From: Sphingomonas sp.
GTDB taxonomy: Bacteria > Pseudomonadota > Alphaproteobacteria > Sphingomonadales > Sphingomonadaceae
DNA length: 64,000 nucleotides
Assembly (NCBI GenBank): GCA_017849555.1
Contig: JAFIGU010000004.1
Location: 19,203 to 83,202, forward strand
Direction: 5' to 3'
Notes under the pieces: model-generated
Told to the model about the DNA's origin: nothing
Databases searched by the model: none
The model's input: only the letters and a program-made list of their open reading frames with translations
Translations under genes and position numbers: made by a program
Shown here: positions 17,265 to 25,295 of the stretch, piece after piece
Position numbering within the stretch: the first letter of the stretch is position 1
Layout: each line of letters opens with the position of its first letter

Positions 17265-18838
17265 GCCTTTCCTCCCCCCGAAAGATCGCGATAGGCGGCG
17301 GGCCACACGCCCTGCTTGCCCGGCGCGAGGATGCCGTTGGGATCCAGCGCGGTCTTCACCCGCTCGTTGAGCCGGCGCATCGCGTGGTCGTTGAAGTCGA
17401 AGGTGGCGTTGACCTTGTCCATCCAGCCGAGATGCGTGCGATATTCGGCATAGCCTGCCTTCGCCGTCTCGCTGATCAGCACGTCGAACAGCCGACGCAT
17501 CTTCGCGATCCCCGCCGCATCGTCGCGATCGTACATCAGCATGTTGACGTTGTTGGCGAAACGCCCGCCGATCGTGAAGCTTGCGTAGAAATCCACATCG
17601 GCGTCGCCGATGATCTTCCGGCTGCGCTTCAACTGATCGGTCACCGCCGCCCCGGTCGCCGGGACGACCGGGGAGAAGCCGAGATGCGCGCCGCGCCCGC
17701 CGATCCAGTCGCTCATCTGCAGCGGCACCGCGGAGGGCACCCCCATCGTGATGTCCATCGCGTTGACCGGATCGCCCTGGCGCCACCAATTTTCGACCGG
17801 CGGCGTCTTGAGGTGGCGCGCCATCGCCGCTTTCACCACATCGGCGCGCGCCTTGACGATGCCCTCGTCGCCGTAGAGCCGCAACGCGACCTGCCAGTAA
17901 CCGAGCTTATATTGCGTCAGCAGTTCCTTGACGCGCCATTCGGGGATCGCACCGGGCTTGTCCCAGAAATCGCGGCGCTGCCCCTTGAGCACGATCTTGC
18001 CCAGCCATGAGGGGATGAAGATCGACTGATCGACCACGCCGGCGATCTTGAGCGGCGCGAGCGTATCGATCACCCAGCCGATATCGCCTTCCTCGGGAAT
18101 GTCCCAGATCAGTTCCAGCGAGGTTTCCGGCGCGGGCATCAGCCACACGCCGGCCTTGGTGACGATCCCCATATTGGATTGCGAGAACATCAGATCCCAG
18201 GTCGGGCCATAGCCGAAGGGGAAGACGTGCCACGCCTTGTTGTTGGCCATTGCGCCGAGCCCGGTGCGGACGAGATCGCCGTCGGGCAACACTGCCTCTA
18301 TCCCGCACAGATTGCGGGCGTTGAGGCCATAAGGGGTGTAGCCGATCCCGTGATCCAGCGCATTGCCGATCACCGAGCCCCAGGCGTTGCCGGGCACCGA
18401 CATCCAGAGCGGGGTTTTGGTGCGCTGGAGATGCTCGTACAGGTCGAAGAAGCCGACCCCCGGCTCGAGCACGGCATAGCCGAGCGCGGCATCCACCTCG
18501 AGGATGCGGTTCATCCGGCCCAGATCGAGCACGATCGATCCGGGCAGGCGCGGCGCGGCGGTGCCATAGCCGAGGTTCTTGCCGCGGCTGACCGGCCATA
18601 GCGGCGTCTTGTAGCGGTTGGCGAGGCGAACGATCGCGCGCACTTCCTCCACGCTCGCCGGGGATATTGCGGCGGAGGGCGGCCATTGCGCGGCGTCGCC
18701 GGGCGCATAGACGTCCGAATAAGCGTCGCGATCCTCGTCGCTGGACAGCACCCAGCCGGGGCCGACCACCGAGGCGAAATCCTTCAGCGCGGTCTGGAAC
18801 TGCGCGGGCGTCAGATGGGGAGGGAGCTTGAGCTCCAC
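17261..18838 (-). CDS. FAD-linked oxidase/hydroxylase of the vanillyl-alcohol oxidase/p-cresol methylhydroxylase family
   Basis: A 525-aa flavoprotein; PchF is about 520 aa. The PCMH-type FAD domain is marked by PVSRGKNLGYG, and PFGYGPTWDLMFSQSNMG is diagnostic of the VAO/PCMH family. The C-terminus NDHAMRRLNE then DPNGILAPGKQGVWP matches the same family. Members oxidise para-alkyl phenols (p-cresol, 4-ethylphenol, eugenol, vanillyl alcohol) through quinone methides. Because a cytochrome c gene follows, it is more likely a dehydrogenase/hydroxylase than an O2-using oxidase. No signal peptide is evident although partners are exported. The substrate is not known. Operon: flavoprotein, cytochrome, Tat protein, cupredoxin. 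Confidence 0.87.
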   Translation of the reverse strand: MELKLPPHLTPAQFQTALKDFASVVGPGWVLSSDEDRDAYSDVYAPGDAAQWPPSAAISPASVEEVRAIVRLANRYKTPLWPVSRGKNLGYGTAAPRLPGSIVLDLGRMNRILEVDAALGYAVLEPGVGFFDLYEHLQRTKTPLWMSVPGNAWGSVIGNALDHGIGYTPYGLNARNLCGIEAVLPDGDLVRTGLGAMANNKAWHVFPFGYGPTWDLMFSQSNMGIVTKAGVWLMPAPETSLELIWDIPEEGDIGWVIDTLAPLKIAGVVDQSIFIPSWLGKIVLKGQRRDFWDKPGAIPEWRVKELLTQYKLGYWQVALRLYGDEGIVKARADVVKAAMARHLKTPPVENWWRQGDPVNAMDITMGVPSAVPLQMSDWIGGRGAHLGFSPVVPATGAAVTDQLKRSRKIIGDADVDFYASFTIGGRFANNVNMLMYDRDDAAGIAKMRRLFDVLISETAKAGYAEYRTHLGWMDKVNATFDFNDHAMRRLNERVKTALDPNGILAPGKQGVWPAAYRDLSGGGKA

Positions 18839-18860
18839 GGTCGATCCTCTCGCTAACAGT

Positions 18861-18888
18861 AACGGTCGTTATAATTGACGTGACCGTT
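18861..18888. promoter_or_regulatory. Inverted repeat upstream of the flavoprotein operon
   Basis: AACGGTC (18861-18867) and GACCGTT (18882-18888) are perfect inverted copies around a 14-base AT-rich centre containing TATAAT. It lies just upstream of the flavoprotein start (18838). It does not fit the TTGTAT-N7-ATACAA motif, so this operon may obey a different regulator. Confidence 0.4.
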
Positions 18889-18977
18889 GCGGCGGCGCTT
18901 GTCAAGCGGGCGTGCGTCGACCGCGACAGGAATCCCTACCGTGCGATAACGATATCTGAGGAGCGCCGGCGGCGTCG

Positions 18978-19424
18978 CTATTCGTGGATCAGGCGCAGCA
19001 ACCGCACGAGCGTTGCGGTTTCTTCCTTCGTGAAGCGCGCTTTCAACCACGCTTCATGCTCGAGGATGCAGTTGCGCGCGGCGAGCAGCGCATCGCGGCC
19101 CGCATCGGTGAGATGCAGCTGCAGCCGCCGCCGGTCGCCCTGCGCCCCGCCGCGCTCGACGAAGCCGCGTTTTTGCAGCCGATTGATGATCGCCATCACC
19201 GTCGCGCGGTCCATCTGCAGCCGGCGGCCGATATCCGCCTGCGCGATATCGGGATTGTCGTCGATCAGCCACAGCGCCGAAACCTGCTTCTGCGTCAGCC
19301 CCAGATCGCCGAAGGTTTCGGTGAAGTGCCGATAGACTGCGCCATGAGCCAGCCGGATATGGAATCCGACGATCTCGTCGATTTCCCCCAGCGCGCCACT
19401 CTCCGTCCCAACCAGGTGATTCAT
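18978..19424 (-). CDS. MarR-family transcriptional regulator, FerC-like candidate
   Basis: A 148-aa winged-helix regulator. The recognition region IGRRLQMDRATVMAIINRLQKRGFVER and wing GAQGDRRRLQLHLTDAG are typical MarR. FerC, a MarR protein of SYK-6, represses ferBA and responds to hydroxycinnamoyl-CoA; this one is divergent from a lignostilbene dioxygenase and the shared operator lies between them (19477-19495), so autoregulation is likely. I infer that it binds the nine copies of TTGTAT-N7-ATACAA in the island. ATG 19424 is used; a GTG at 19445 is also in frame and the ribosome site does not decide. Confidence 0.85.
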   Translation of the reverse strand: MNHLVGTESGALGEIDEIVGFHIRLAHGAVYRHFTETFGDLGLTQKQVSALWLIDDNPDIAQADIGRRLQMDRATVMAIINRLQKRGFVERGGAQGDRRRLQLHLTDAGRDALLAARNCILEHEAWLKARFTKEETATLVRLLRLIHE

Positions 19425-19468
19425 CCTAACAGGATGGGCTTGCACCGGGGCACGGTCAATCGGCGCGG

Positions 19469-19496
19469 TTGAAAAAATGTTTGTCTTGCATACAAT
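19469..19496 (+). promoter_or_regulatory. Promoter of the lignostilbene dioxygenase gene
   Basis: TTGAAA (19469-19474), 16 bases, TACAAT (19491-19496) is a good sigma-70-like promoter about 33 bases before the GTG start. The operator 19477-19495 covers the spacer and the -10 box, as expected for repression by a MarR protein. Confidence 0.6.
19477..19495 (+). promoter_or_regulatory. Shared 19-bp operator in the MarR/dioxygenase divergent promoter
   Basis: ATGTTT GTCTTGC ATACAA. It lies 53 bp from the MarR start and 34 bp from the dioxygenase start. It shares 13 identical bases with site C. Confidence 0.7.
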
Positions 19497-19528
19497 GCCG
19501 TGGACAACAGTAATGGAGAGGATCGGCC

Positions 19529-20998
19529 GTGGCGCATTTCCCGGACACGCCGTCGTTCACCGGATTCAACACGCCGTCGCGGATCGAGGCGGATATCGCC
19601 GATCTCGACGTGACGGGCGCGATCCCGCCCGAGCTCGACGGGGCCTTTTATCGCGTCCAGCCCGATCCGCAGTTCCCGCCGCGGCTGGGGGACGATATCG
19701 CTTTCAACGGCGACGGCATGATCACGATGTTTCGCTTCAGGCACGGCCGCGTCGATTTCCGCCAGCGCTGGGCGCGGACCGACAAGTGGAAGCTGGAGCA
19801 TGACGCCGGCGAGGGGCTGTTCGGCGCCTATCGCAATCCGCTGACCGACGACGCGCGGGTGAAAGGCCGTATCCGCGGCACCGCCAACACCAATGCCTTC
19901 ATCTACGGCGGCAAATTATATGCGTTGAAGGAGGATTCGCCCGCGCTGGTGATGGACCCGGCAACGCTGGAGACCGAGGGATATACCTGGTTCAACGGCG
20001 CGATGACCGGCCAGACCTTCACCGCGCATCCCAAGATCGATCCTGAGACGGGCGACATGATCGCCTTCGGCTACGCGGCGAAGGGCGTGCTGACGCGCGA
20101 GATGACCTATTATGTCGTCTCGCCCGAGGGCGAATTGAAGCAGGAGCTATGGTTCGAGCCGCCTTATTACGCGATGATGCACGATTTTGCGATCACCCCC
20201 GATTACGCGCTGTTCCATGTCGTGCCGTCGACCTCGAACTGGGAGCGGCTGGAAAAGGGGCTGCCGCATTTCGGCTTCGACACGACGCTGCCGGTCTATC
20301 TCGGCGTCCTGCCGCGCCGGCCGGGTACGACCGCCGCCGACATACGCTGGTTCAAGCGCGATAATTGCTTCGCCAGCCATGTGATGAACGCGTTTCAGGA
20401 GGGGACAAAGATCCACTTCGACACCCCCGAGGCGAAGAACAACATGTTCCCGTTCTTCCCGGACATCCACGGCGCGCCGTTCAAGCCGATGGAGGCGGCG
20501 AGCTATCTTACGCGCTGGACGGTGGACATGGCGTCGAACGGCGACGCGTTCGAAAAGGTCGAGCGGCTGACCGATATGATCGGCGAATTCCCGCGGATCG
20601 ACGATCGCCGCACCGGGCTTTCCTACCGCTACGGCTGGATGCTGGTGATCGACCCCGCCAAGCCGGTCGAGCTCAAGGGCGGCAGCGCGGCCGGGATGGT
20701 GATGAACACGCTGGGGCTGATCGATCACGAAACGGGGCGCGAGCAGAAATGGTGGTGCGGCGCGTCGTCGTCGTTGCAGGAGCCATGCTTCATCCCGCGC
20801 CACAAGGATGCGGCGGAGGGCGACGGCTGGATCGTCCAGGTGTGCAACCGGCTGGAGGAGCACCGATCCGATCTGCTGCTGTTCGACGCGCTTGATATCG
20901 AAAAGGGGCCGATCGCCGAAATCCATATCCCGATCCGGCTGCGCTTCGGGCTGCACGGCAATTGGGCCGATGCCGCAGAGATCGGGGTGACCGGCTAG
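19529..20998 (+). CDS. Lignostilbene-alpha,beta-dioxygenase (carotenoid cleavage oxygenase family)
   Basis: A 489-aa seven-bladed propeller enzyme of the CCO family, length as for LsdA/LsdD. The four iron-binding His are visible in order: TAHPKID, MMHDFAI, ASHVMNA and the C-terminal GLHGNW. Bacterial members of this length in lignin degraders split the central double bond of 4-hydroxystilbenes with O2, giving two aromatic aldehydes such as vanillin. Stilbenes come from diarylpropane (beta-1) or phenylcoumaran (beta-5) units. GTG 19529 is preceded by GGAGAGGA. It is divergent from the MarR gene. It converges on an MFS gene, with a hairpin between. Confidence 0.88.
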   Translation: MAHFPDTPSFTGFNTPSRIEADIADLDVTGAIPPELDGAFYRVQPDPQFPPRLGDDIAFNGDGMITMFRFRHGRVDFRQRWARTDKWKLEHDAGEGLFGAYRNPLTDDARVKGRIRGTANTNAFIYGGKLYALKEDSPALVMDPATLETEGYTWFNGAMTGQTFTAHPKIDPETGDMIAFGYAAKGVLTREMTYYVVSPEGELKQELWFEPPYYAMMHDFAITPDYALFHVVPSTSNWERLEKGLPHFGFDTTLPVYLGVLPRRPGTTAADIRWFKRDNCFASHVMNAFQEGTKIHFDTPEAKNNMFPFFPDIHGAPFKPMEAASYLTRWTVDMASNGDAFEKVERLTDMIGEFPRIDDRRTGLSYRYGWMLVIDPAKPVELKGGSAAGMVMNTLGLIDHETGREQKWWCGASSSLQEPCFIPRHKDAAEGDGWIVQVCNRLEEHRSDLLLFDALDIEKGPIAEIHIPIRLRFGLHGNWADAAEIGVTG

Positions 20999-21034
20999 GG
21001 CGGACAACATTCAGCCGTTCGGGCCTCGCAATCC

Positions 21035-21062
21035 GTCACCCCCGGCCCAGGGCGGGGGTGAC
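21035..21062. terminator. Hairpin between convergent dioxygenase and MFS genes
   Basis: GTCACCCCCG (21035-21044), loop of 8, CGGGGGTGAC (21053-21062): a perfect 10-bp GC-rich stem in the 120-bp gap between two converging genes. Likely a bidirectional transcription barrier, though no T-run is seen. Confidence 0.6.
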
Positions 21063-21118
21063 GGGGGAGGTTGGCGGTGTTCTACCCGAAATAACTGACG
21101 TCGATCGACCCTAGGGGT

Positions 21119-22726
21119 CTAAACCGGCTCGCCCGCGGCGCGGGTCCGTTCCAGCAGCCGCGCCTGATCGCGCGCGACGCGCCACCCGAGCGCGATCAGC
21201 ATCGCGACGATCGCCGGCGCGACCCAGTTGATCGAGAGGATCGCGGCGCCGAGATCGCCGTGGTTCGCGTCGCTGATCAGCCCCACCGCATAAGGCCCGA
21301 TTCCGAGCCCGGTGATCGTCGACACGACGATATAGGTGCTGGAGGTGATCCCGCGCATCCGCGGCAGCACCTGTTCGAACATCACCGCATAGAGCGGCGG
21401 CAGCCACATCGTCAGCACGACGCTGTACAGCGTGAAGCGCAGGTAGAAGGTGGCGGCATCGGGCGCGCGATAGACCCAGAGCGCAATGAGCGGCGACAGG
21501 CCGAGCGAGAACAAGGTCACCCACACCCGCCGCGCGGGCCGCCCGCCGCTCAGCCGATCCGACAAAGGACCCGATATCAGCGGCCCGGCGACCCCGATCG
21601 CGGCGCTGAGCAGCCCGAACTGGAGCCCGGTCATCGCGGGCGACAGGCCATAGGATTTCATCAGGAACGAGGGCGTGAAGCCCATCACCCCGTAATTGAT
21701 CACCCCCTGGAGCGAGCCGATCGCGATGCACAGAAGCAGCGACGGGGACGAGAAAGCGGCGAAGGTCGGCGGATCGTCGCGGCGCAGCGCCTGCGCCAGG
21801 TTGACGAGGACGAACAAGCCGAAGCCGATCACGCTCCATTGCAGCATATGCGCGCTGACGGTCACGCCGCCGAGCACCAGCGGCGGGCGCGGCGACAATG
21901 TTTCGGTCCAGCGGATCGCGGTGATCGCCCCGGCGACGATCAGCGCCAACGCGACGAGGTTGATCAGCCAGTCGCGCGGCGCCGCGCGACGCCGGCCGAG
22001 CGCGATCCAGTTGGTCCCCGGCAGGATCGCGCCGAACACGTTGAGGCTGGCGCGGAACGGCGCGGGATCGGGCGGCGTGTCGACGCCATCGATTGCGCCG
22101 CGCACCGGCTCGTGCAGCCGCCACATCAGCGCGGCGATGACGAAGCCCGGCGCGGCGGCGACGAGAAAGGCGAACTGCCAGCCGGCGAGGCCGAGCGGCG
22201 GACGGCCGCCGGCATGATGCGCGTTCCACCAGTCCGCCGCGCCGCCGCCGATCATCAGCGACCCGCCGAGCCCGAGCGCGATCGCCGCCGCCAGCACCGC
22301 CATCACCATTCCGCGCCGGTGGCGCGGGAAATAATCGTAGACGAGGCTGGTGCCCGCGGGCTGCGACGCAGCCTCGCCGATGCCGACACCGAGCCGGCTC
22401 AATGCAAGCAACGCAAAGCCGTTGGCGAACGCCGCAAAGCCGGTCGCGACCGACCAGAAGAAGATCGTGATCGCCAAGAGGCGCGTGCGCAGCCAGCCGT
22501 CCGCCAGCCGCCCCAGGGGGAGCGAGAACAAGGCGTAGAACAATGCGAAGACCGTGCCGTAGAGCAACCCCATCTCGGCGTCGCCGATATGGAGATCGCG
22601 TTTGATCGCGGGAGCGAGGATTGCGAGGATGTTGCGATCGAGCAGGCTGACCAATTGCGTCGCGGCGACCAGCGCCAACGCATAGCCCGCGCCGGGCAGC
22701 GCCTTTGCCCTCGCCGCGTCGGTCAC
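21119..22726 (-). CDS. MFS transporter, spinster-like
   Basis: A 535-aa inner-membrane protein with about 12 membrane segments. It has LLDRNILAILAPAIKRDL in helix 1 and GRLADGWLRTR after helix 2, as in spinster-like MFS proteins that are frequent in sphingomonad aromatic loci. GTG start 22726 overlaps the ligW stop by GTGA (22723-22726), and it is the last gene of the operon that starts with the MFS gene at 27507 or the SnoaL gene at 26044. It probably moves an aromatic acid related to the ligW pathway; direction and cargo are unknown. Confidence 0.82.
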   Translation of the reverse strand: MTDAARAKALPGAGYALALVAATQLVSLLDRNILAILAPAIKRDLHIGDAEMGLLYGTVFALFYALFSLPLGRLADGWLRTRLLAITIFFWSVATGFAAFANGFALLALSRLGVGIGEAASQPAGTSLVYDYFPRHRRGMVMAVLAAAIALGLGGSLMIGGGAADWWNAHHAGGRPPLGLAGWQFAFLVAAAPGFVIAALMWRLHEPVRGAIDGVDTPPDPAPFRASLNVFGAILPGTNWIALGRRRAAPRDWLINLVALALIVAGAITAIRWTETLSPRPPLVLGGVTVSAHMLQWSVIGFGLFVLVNLAQALRRDDPPTFAAFSSPSLLLCIAIGSLQGVINYGVMGFTPSFLMKSYGLSPAMTGLQFGLLSAAIGVAGPLISGPLSDRLSGGRPARRVWVTLFSLGLSPLIALWVYRAPDAATFYLRFTLYSVVLTMWLPPLYAVMFEQVLPRMRGITSSTYIVVSTITGLGIGPYAVGLISDANHGDLGAAILSINWVAPAIVAMLIALGWRVARDQARLLERTRAAGEPV

Positions 22727-23778
22727 AGCCGAAACACGCGCTCGGCGTTGGTCTGCATCAGCTTGCGCTTGGCGCCGTCGGGGATGTCGAGCAGATCGTG
22801 CGCGCGCACCTCGTCGGGGACATATTGATAGGGATAGTCCATCGCATACATCACGCGATCTTCCCCCATCACCTCGAGCATCAGCCGGATCGCGGGCGGG
22901 AAGGGCAGCCCGCTCGTCGTGGCGAGCACATTCTCGCGCAGGCAGGTGACGACATCCTTCTTGAGCGGCTTCAGCCGTTCGTAGCGGTTCGATCGCACCC
23001 CGGCCTTGTGCATGAAATCGATGCGGTAGAGCCAATAAGGGATCGCCTCGCCGCCGTGGCCGACCGCGATCTGGAGATCGGGGTAGCGATCGAAGATACC
23101 GGTGGTGATGAGCCGCAGCAGATGCATCCCGGTTTCGACCCCGAAGCCGAAGATCGCGCCGTCGAGCCCGGCCTCCACCAGCCCGCCGATCATCGCGTCG
23201 GGCAAGGTCTGGGGGTGGATATAGAGCGGCTGGCCGGTGTCGGCGAGCGCGCGGAAGATCGGATCGAATTGCGGTTCGTCGAGATAATGGCCGTGGGTGT
23301 GGCTGTTGACCATCACCCCGCGGAAGCCGAGGTCGCGCGCGCCGCGGCGGATCTCGGCTGCCGACCATTCGGGATCCTGCGGCGCGATCGAGGTCATGCC
23401 GACGAAGCGGGTGGGGTGGGCCGCGCAACGCTCGGCGAGATAGTCGTTGGCGCGCGTGACCATCGCCTTCGCCTCGTCCGCGTCGAAGAGCGGCTGGACA
23501 CCCGGCGAGGTGAGCGAGAGGATCGCGACGTCGATCCCGGTGGCGTCCATATCGGCGATCCGCCGCTCGTCCAGATCGAGCAGCCGCTCGATGATCTGCA
23601 TCGCGCGCTCCGACGGCGATTGCGCGTAGAAGCCCCAGAGCGAGGTCATGCCCTTGTCGGCGGTGCCGTCGCGTACCATGCGCAGAAAGGCGTCGATCTG
23701 CTCGCGGGTGGCGAAGGCTTCTTCGGTCGCGATGCGGCGATAACCACGATCGCCGCCGGTGTTGAGCTGGTGGGTCAT
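22723..23778 (-). CDS. ligW: 5-carboxyvanillate decarboxylase
   Basis: A 351-aa amidohydrolase-2 family decarboxylase. The sequence follows LigW of SYK-6 closely from end to end as I remember it: RIATEEAFATRE near the N-terminus, SLWGFYAQSPSERA, GVQPLFDADEA, DPEWSAAEIRRGAR, FGVETGMHLLRL and VMYAMDYPYQYV. Metal ligands would be Glu in TEEAF, His in NSHTHG, His in VGHGGEA and Asp in AMDYP. LigW removes CO2 from 5-carboxyvanillate, an intermediate of 5,5'-biphenyl and of phenylcoumaran-derived aldehydes, giving vanillate. The start is ATG 23778. It is flanked by an aldehyde dehydrogenase and a transporter in one operon. Confidence 0.9.
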   Translation of the reverse strand: MTHQLNTGGDRGYRRIATEEAFATREQIDAFLRMVRDGTADKGMTSLWGFYAQSPSERAMQIIERLLDLDERRIADMDATGIDVAILSLTSPGVQPLFDADEAKAMVTRANDYLAERCAAHPTRFVGMTSIAPQDPEWSAAEIRRGARDLGFRGVMVNSHTHGHYLDEPQFDPIFRALADTGQPLYIHPQTLPDAMIGGLVEAGLDGAIFGFGVETGMHLLRLITTGIFDRYPDLQIAVGHGGEAIPYWLYRIDFMHKAGVRSNRYERLKPLKKDVVTCLRENVLATTSGLPFPPAIRLMLEVMGEDRVMYAMDYPYQYVPDEVRAHDLLDIPDGAKRKLMQTNAERVFRL

Positions 23779-23867
23779 AATGCGAGGTTCCTCGAACTTC
23801 TTGGTCGCTCCCGCTCAGGGGAGGGGTCGGGATGGGGCAATGCGACAGGCGCCGGTCTCCGCGAGGC

Positions 23868-25295
23868 TCAGCCCTCGTGCACCGCCTTGGTGACGAGGCA
23901 GGCGGTAACGCCTTCGGGACCGTCTTCCGCGCCGTGGCCGGACCATTTGACGCCGCCGAACGGCGAATCCGCGCCGCCGATCATCGTCGTGTTGATGCCG
24001 ACCATCCCGCTCTCGATCGCACGCGAGACGCGGCGCTGGCGCTGCGCGTCCTGCGTCCAGGCATAAGCGGCGAGGCCATAAGGCAGGCGGTTCGCCTCGG
24101 CGATCATCGCTTCCTCGTCGCGATAGGGGTTGATCAGCGCGATCGGGCCGAACGGCTCCTCGTTCATCACCGCGGCGTCGAGCGGAACGTCGGCGAGGAC
24201 GGTAGGCCGGTAGAAGTAGCCGCGGTTGCCGATCCGCTTGCCTCCGGTGCACAGCCGCGCGCCGCGCGCGGTGGCATCGGCGATCAATCGCTCCATCGCT
24301 TCGGGGCGGCGCGGGTTGGCCATCGGCCCCATCCCGGTCGCCGGATCGAGCCCGTCACCGACGACGATCCGCCCGGCGCGCTCGGCAAAGCCGTCGCGGA
24401 AGCGCGCGAACACCGCCTCGTGGACGATGAACCGCGTCGGCGAGACGCAGACCTGCCCCGCGTTGCGATATTTGGAGGCCGCCATCGTATCGAGCGCGCG
24501 GTCGATATCGGCATCGTCGAACACCAGCACCGGGCCGTGGCCGCCGAGCTCCATCGTGGTGCGCTTCATATCCTCCGCCGCGAGCCGGGCGAGATGCCGG
24601 CCGACGGTAGTGGAGCCGGTGAAGCTCAATTTGCGGATTACCGGCGAGGCGAGCAGATGGCGCGATACCTCGTCGGGCACGCCGAACACCGCTTGCGCGA
24701 CATCGGGCGGAAGGCCCGCGTCGAGCAGGCATTGCAGCACGCCGAGCGCGGAGGCCGGGGTTTCTTCCGCCGCCTTCAATATCACCGAACAGCCCGCCGC
24801 GATCGGCGCGCCGAGCTTGCGCCCCGGATTGCCGAGCGGGAAATTCCACGGTGCGAAGGCGGCGACCGGGCCGACCGGCTCGTGGCTGACGGTCGAACGC
24901 TGTCCGGCGGGGCGGACCAACGTCCGCCCGTAGAGGCGAAAGGCTTCGCCGGCATAGAATTCGAACAAGGCGGCATTCATCGCCACCTCGACCTTCGCTT
25001 CGGCGAGCGTCTTGCCTTGTTCGAGCGTCGCGACGCGGGCGAGATCGTCGGCCCGCTCGCGCAACAGCCGCGCCGCGCCGTTGAGGACGGCGGCGCGCTG
25101 CTGCGGGGTCGACTCGCGCCACGACCGGAAGCCGCGCGCGGCGGTATCGAGCGCGCGGTCCAGATCGGCCGGGTCCGCGAGCGGCAGCTCGGCGATCGGC
25201 TCGCCCGTCGCGGGATTGACCACCGCGCTCGTGCGCCGTCCGGCGCCAGCGATCCGCTCCCCGCCGATGACGAGGTGAAGGTCGGGGTAGCTCAC
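23868..25295 (-). CDS. NAD(P)-dependent aldehyde dehydrogenase
   Basis: A 475-aa ALDH of the succinate-semialdehyde-dehydrogenase-like group. Motifs: FAPWNFPLGNPGRK (cofactor site), FTGSTTVG, the catalytic Glu in TMELGGHGP, the catalytic Cys in NAGQVCVSPTRF and the end region PFGGVKWSGHG. It probably oxidises an aromatic aldehyde, for example 5-carboxyvanillin or a formyl intermediate, to the acid that ligW decarboxylates; this rests on gene order. GTG start 25295 overlaps the SnoaL stop by GTGA (25292-25295). It is not in the same subgroup as the ALDH at 29696-31117. Confidence 0.85.
   Translation of the reverse strand: MSYPDLHLVIGGERIAGAGRRTSAVVNPATGEPIAELPLADPADLDRALDTAARGFRSWRESTPQQRAAVLNGAARLLRERADDLARVATLEQGKTLAEAKVEVAMNAALFEFYAGEAFRLYGRTLVRPAGQRSTVSHEPVGPVAAFAPWNFPLGNPGRKLGAPIAAGCSVILKAAEETPASALGVLQCLLDAGLPPDVAQAVFGVPDEVSRHLLASPVIRKLSFTGSTTVGRHLARLAAEDMKRTTMELGGHGPVLVFDDADIDRALDTMAASKYRNAGQVCVSPTRFIVHEAVFARFRDGFAERAGRIVVGDGLDPATGMGPMANPRRPEAMERLIADATARGARLCTGGKRIGNRGYFYRPTVLADVPLDAAVMNEEPFGPIALINPYRDEEAMIAEANRLPYGLAAYAWTQDAQRQRRVSRAIESGMVGINTTMIGGADSPFGGVKWSGHGAEDGPEGVTACLVTKAVHEG

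Noticed and set aside
18868-18886. Possible shared operator before the flavoprotein gene (TCGTTA TAATTGA CGTGAC)
   Set aside because: Only the left half fits; the right half does not. The stronger signal here is the AACGGTC inverted repeat.
23795-23830. G/C-rich run before ligW as a terminator
   Set aside because: It resembles the CCCTCCCC hairpin at 29663 but lacks a matching complementary arm.
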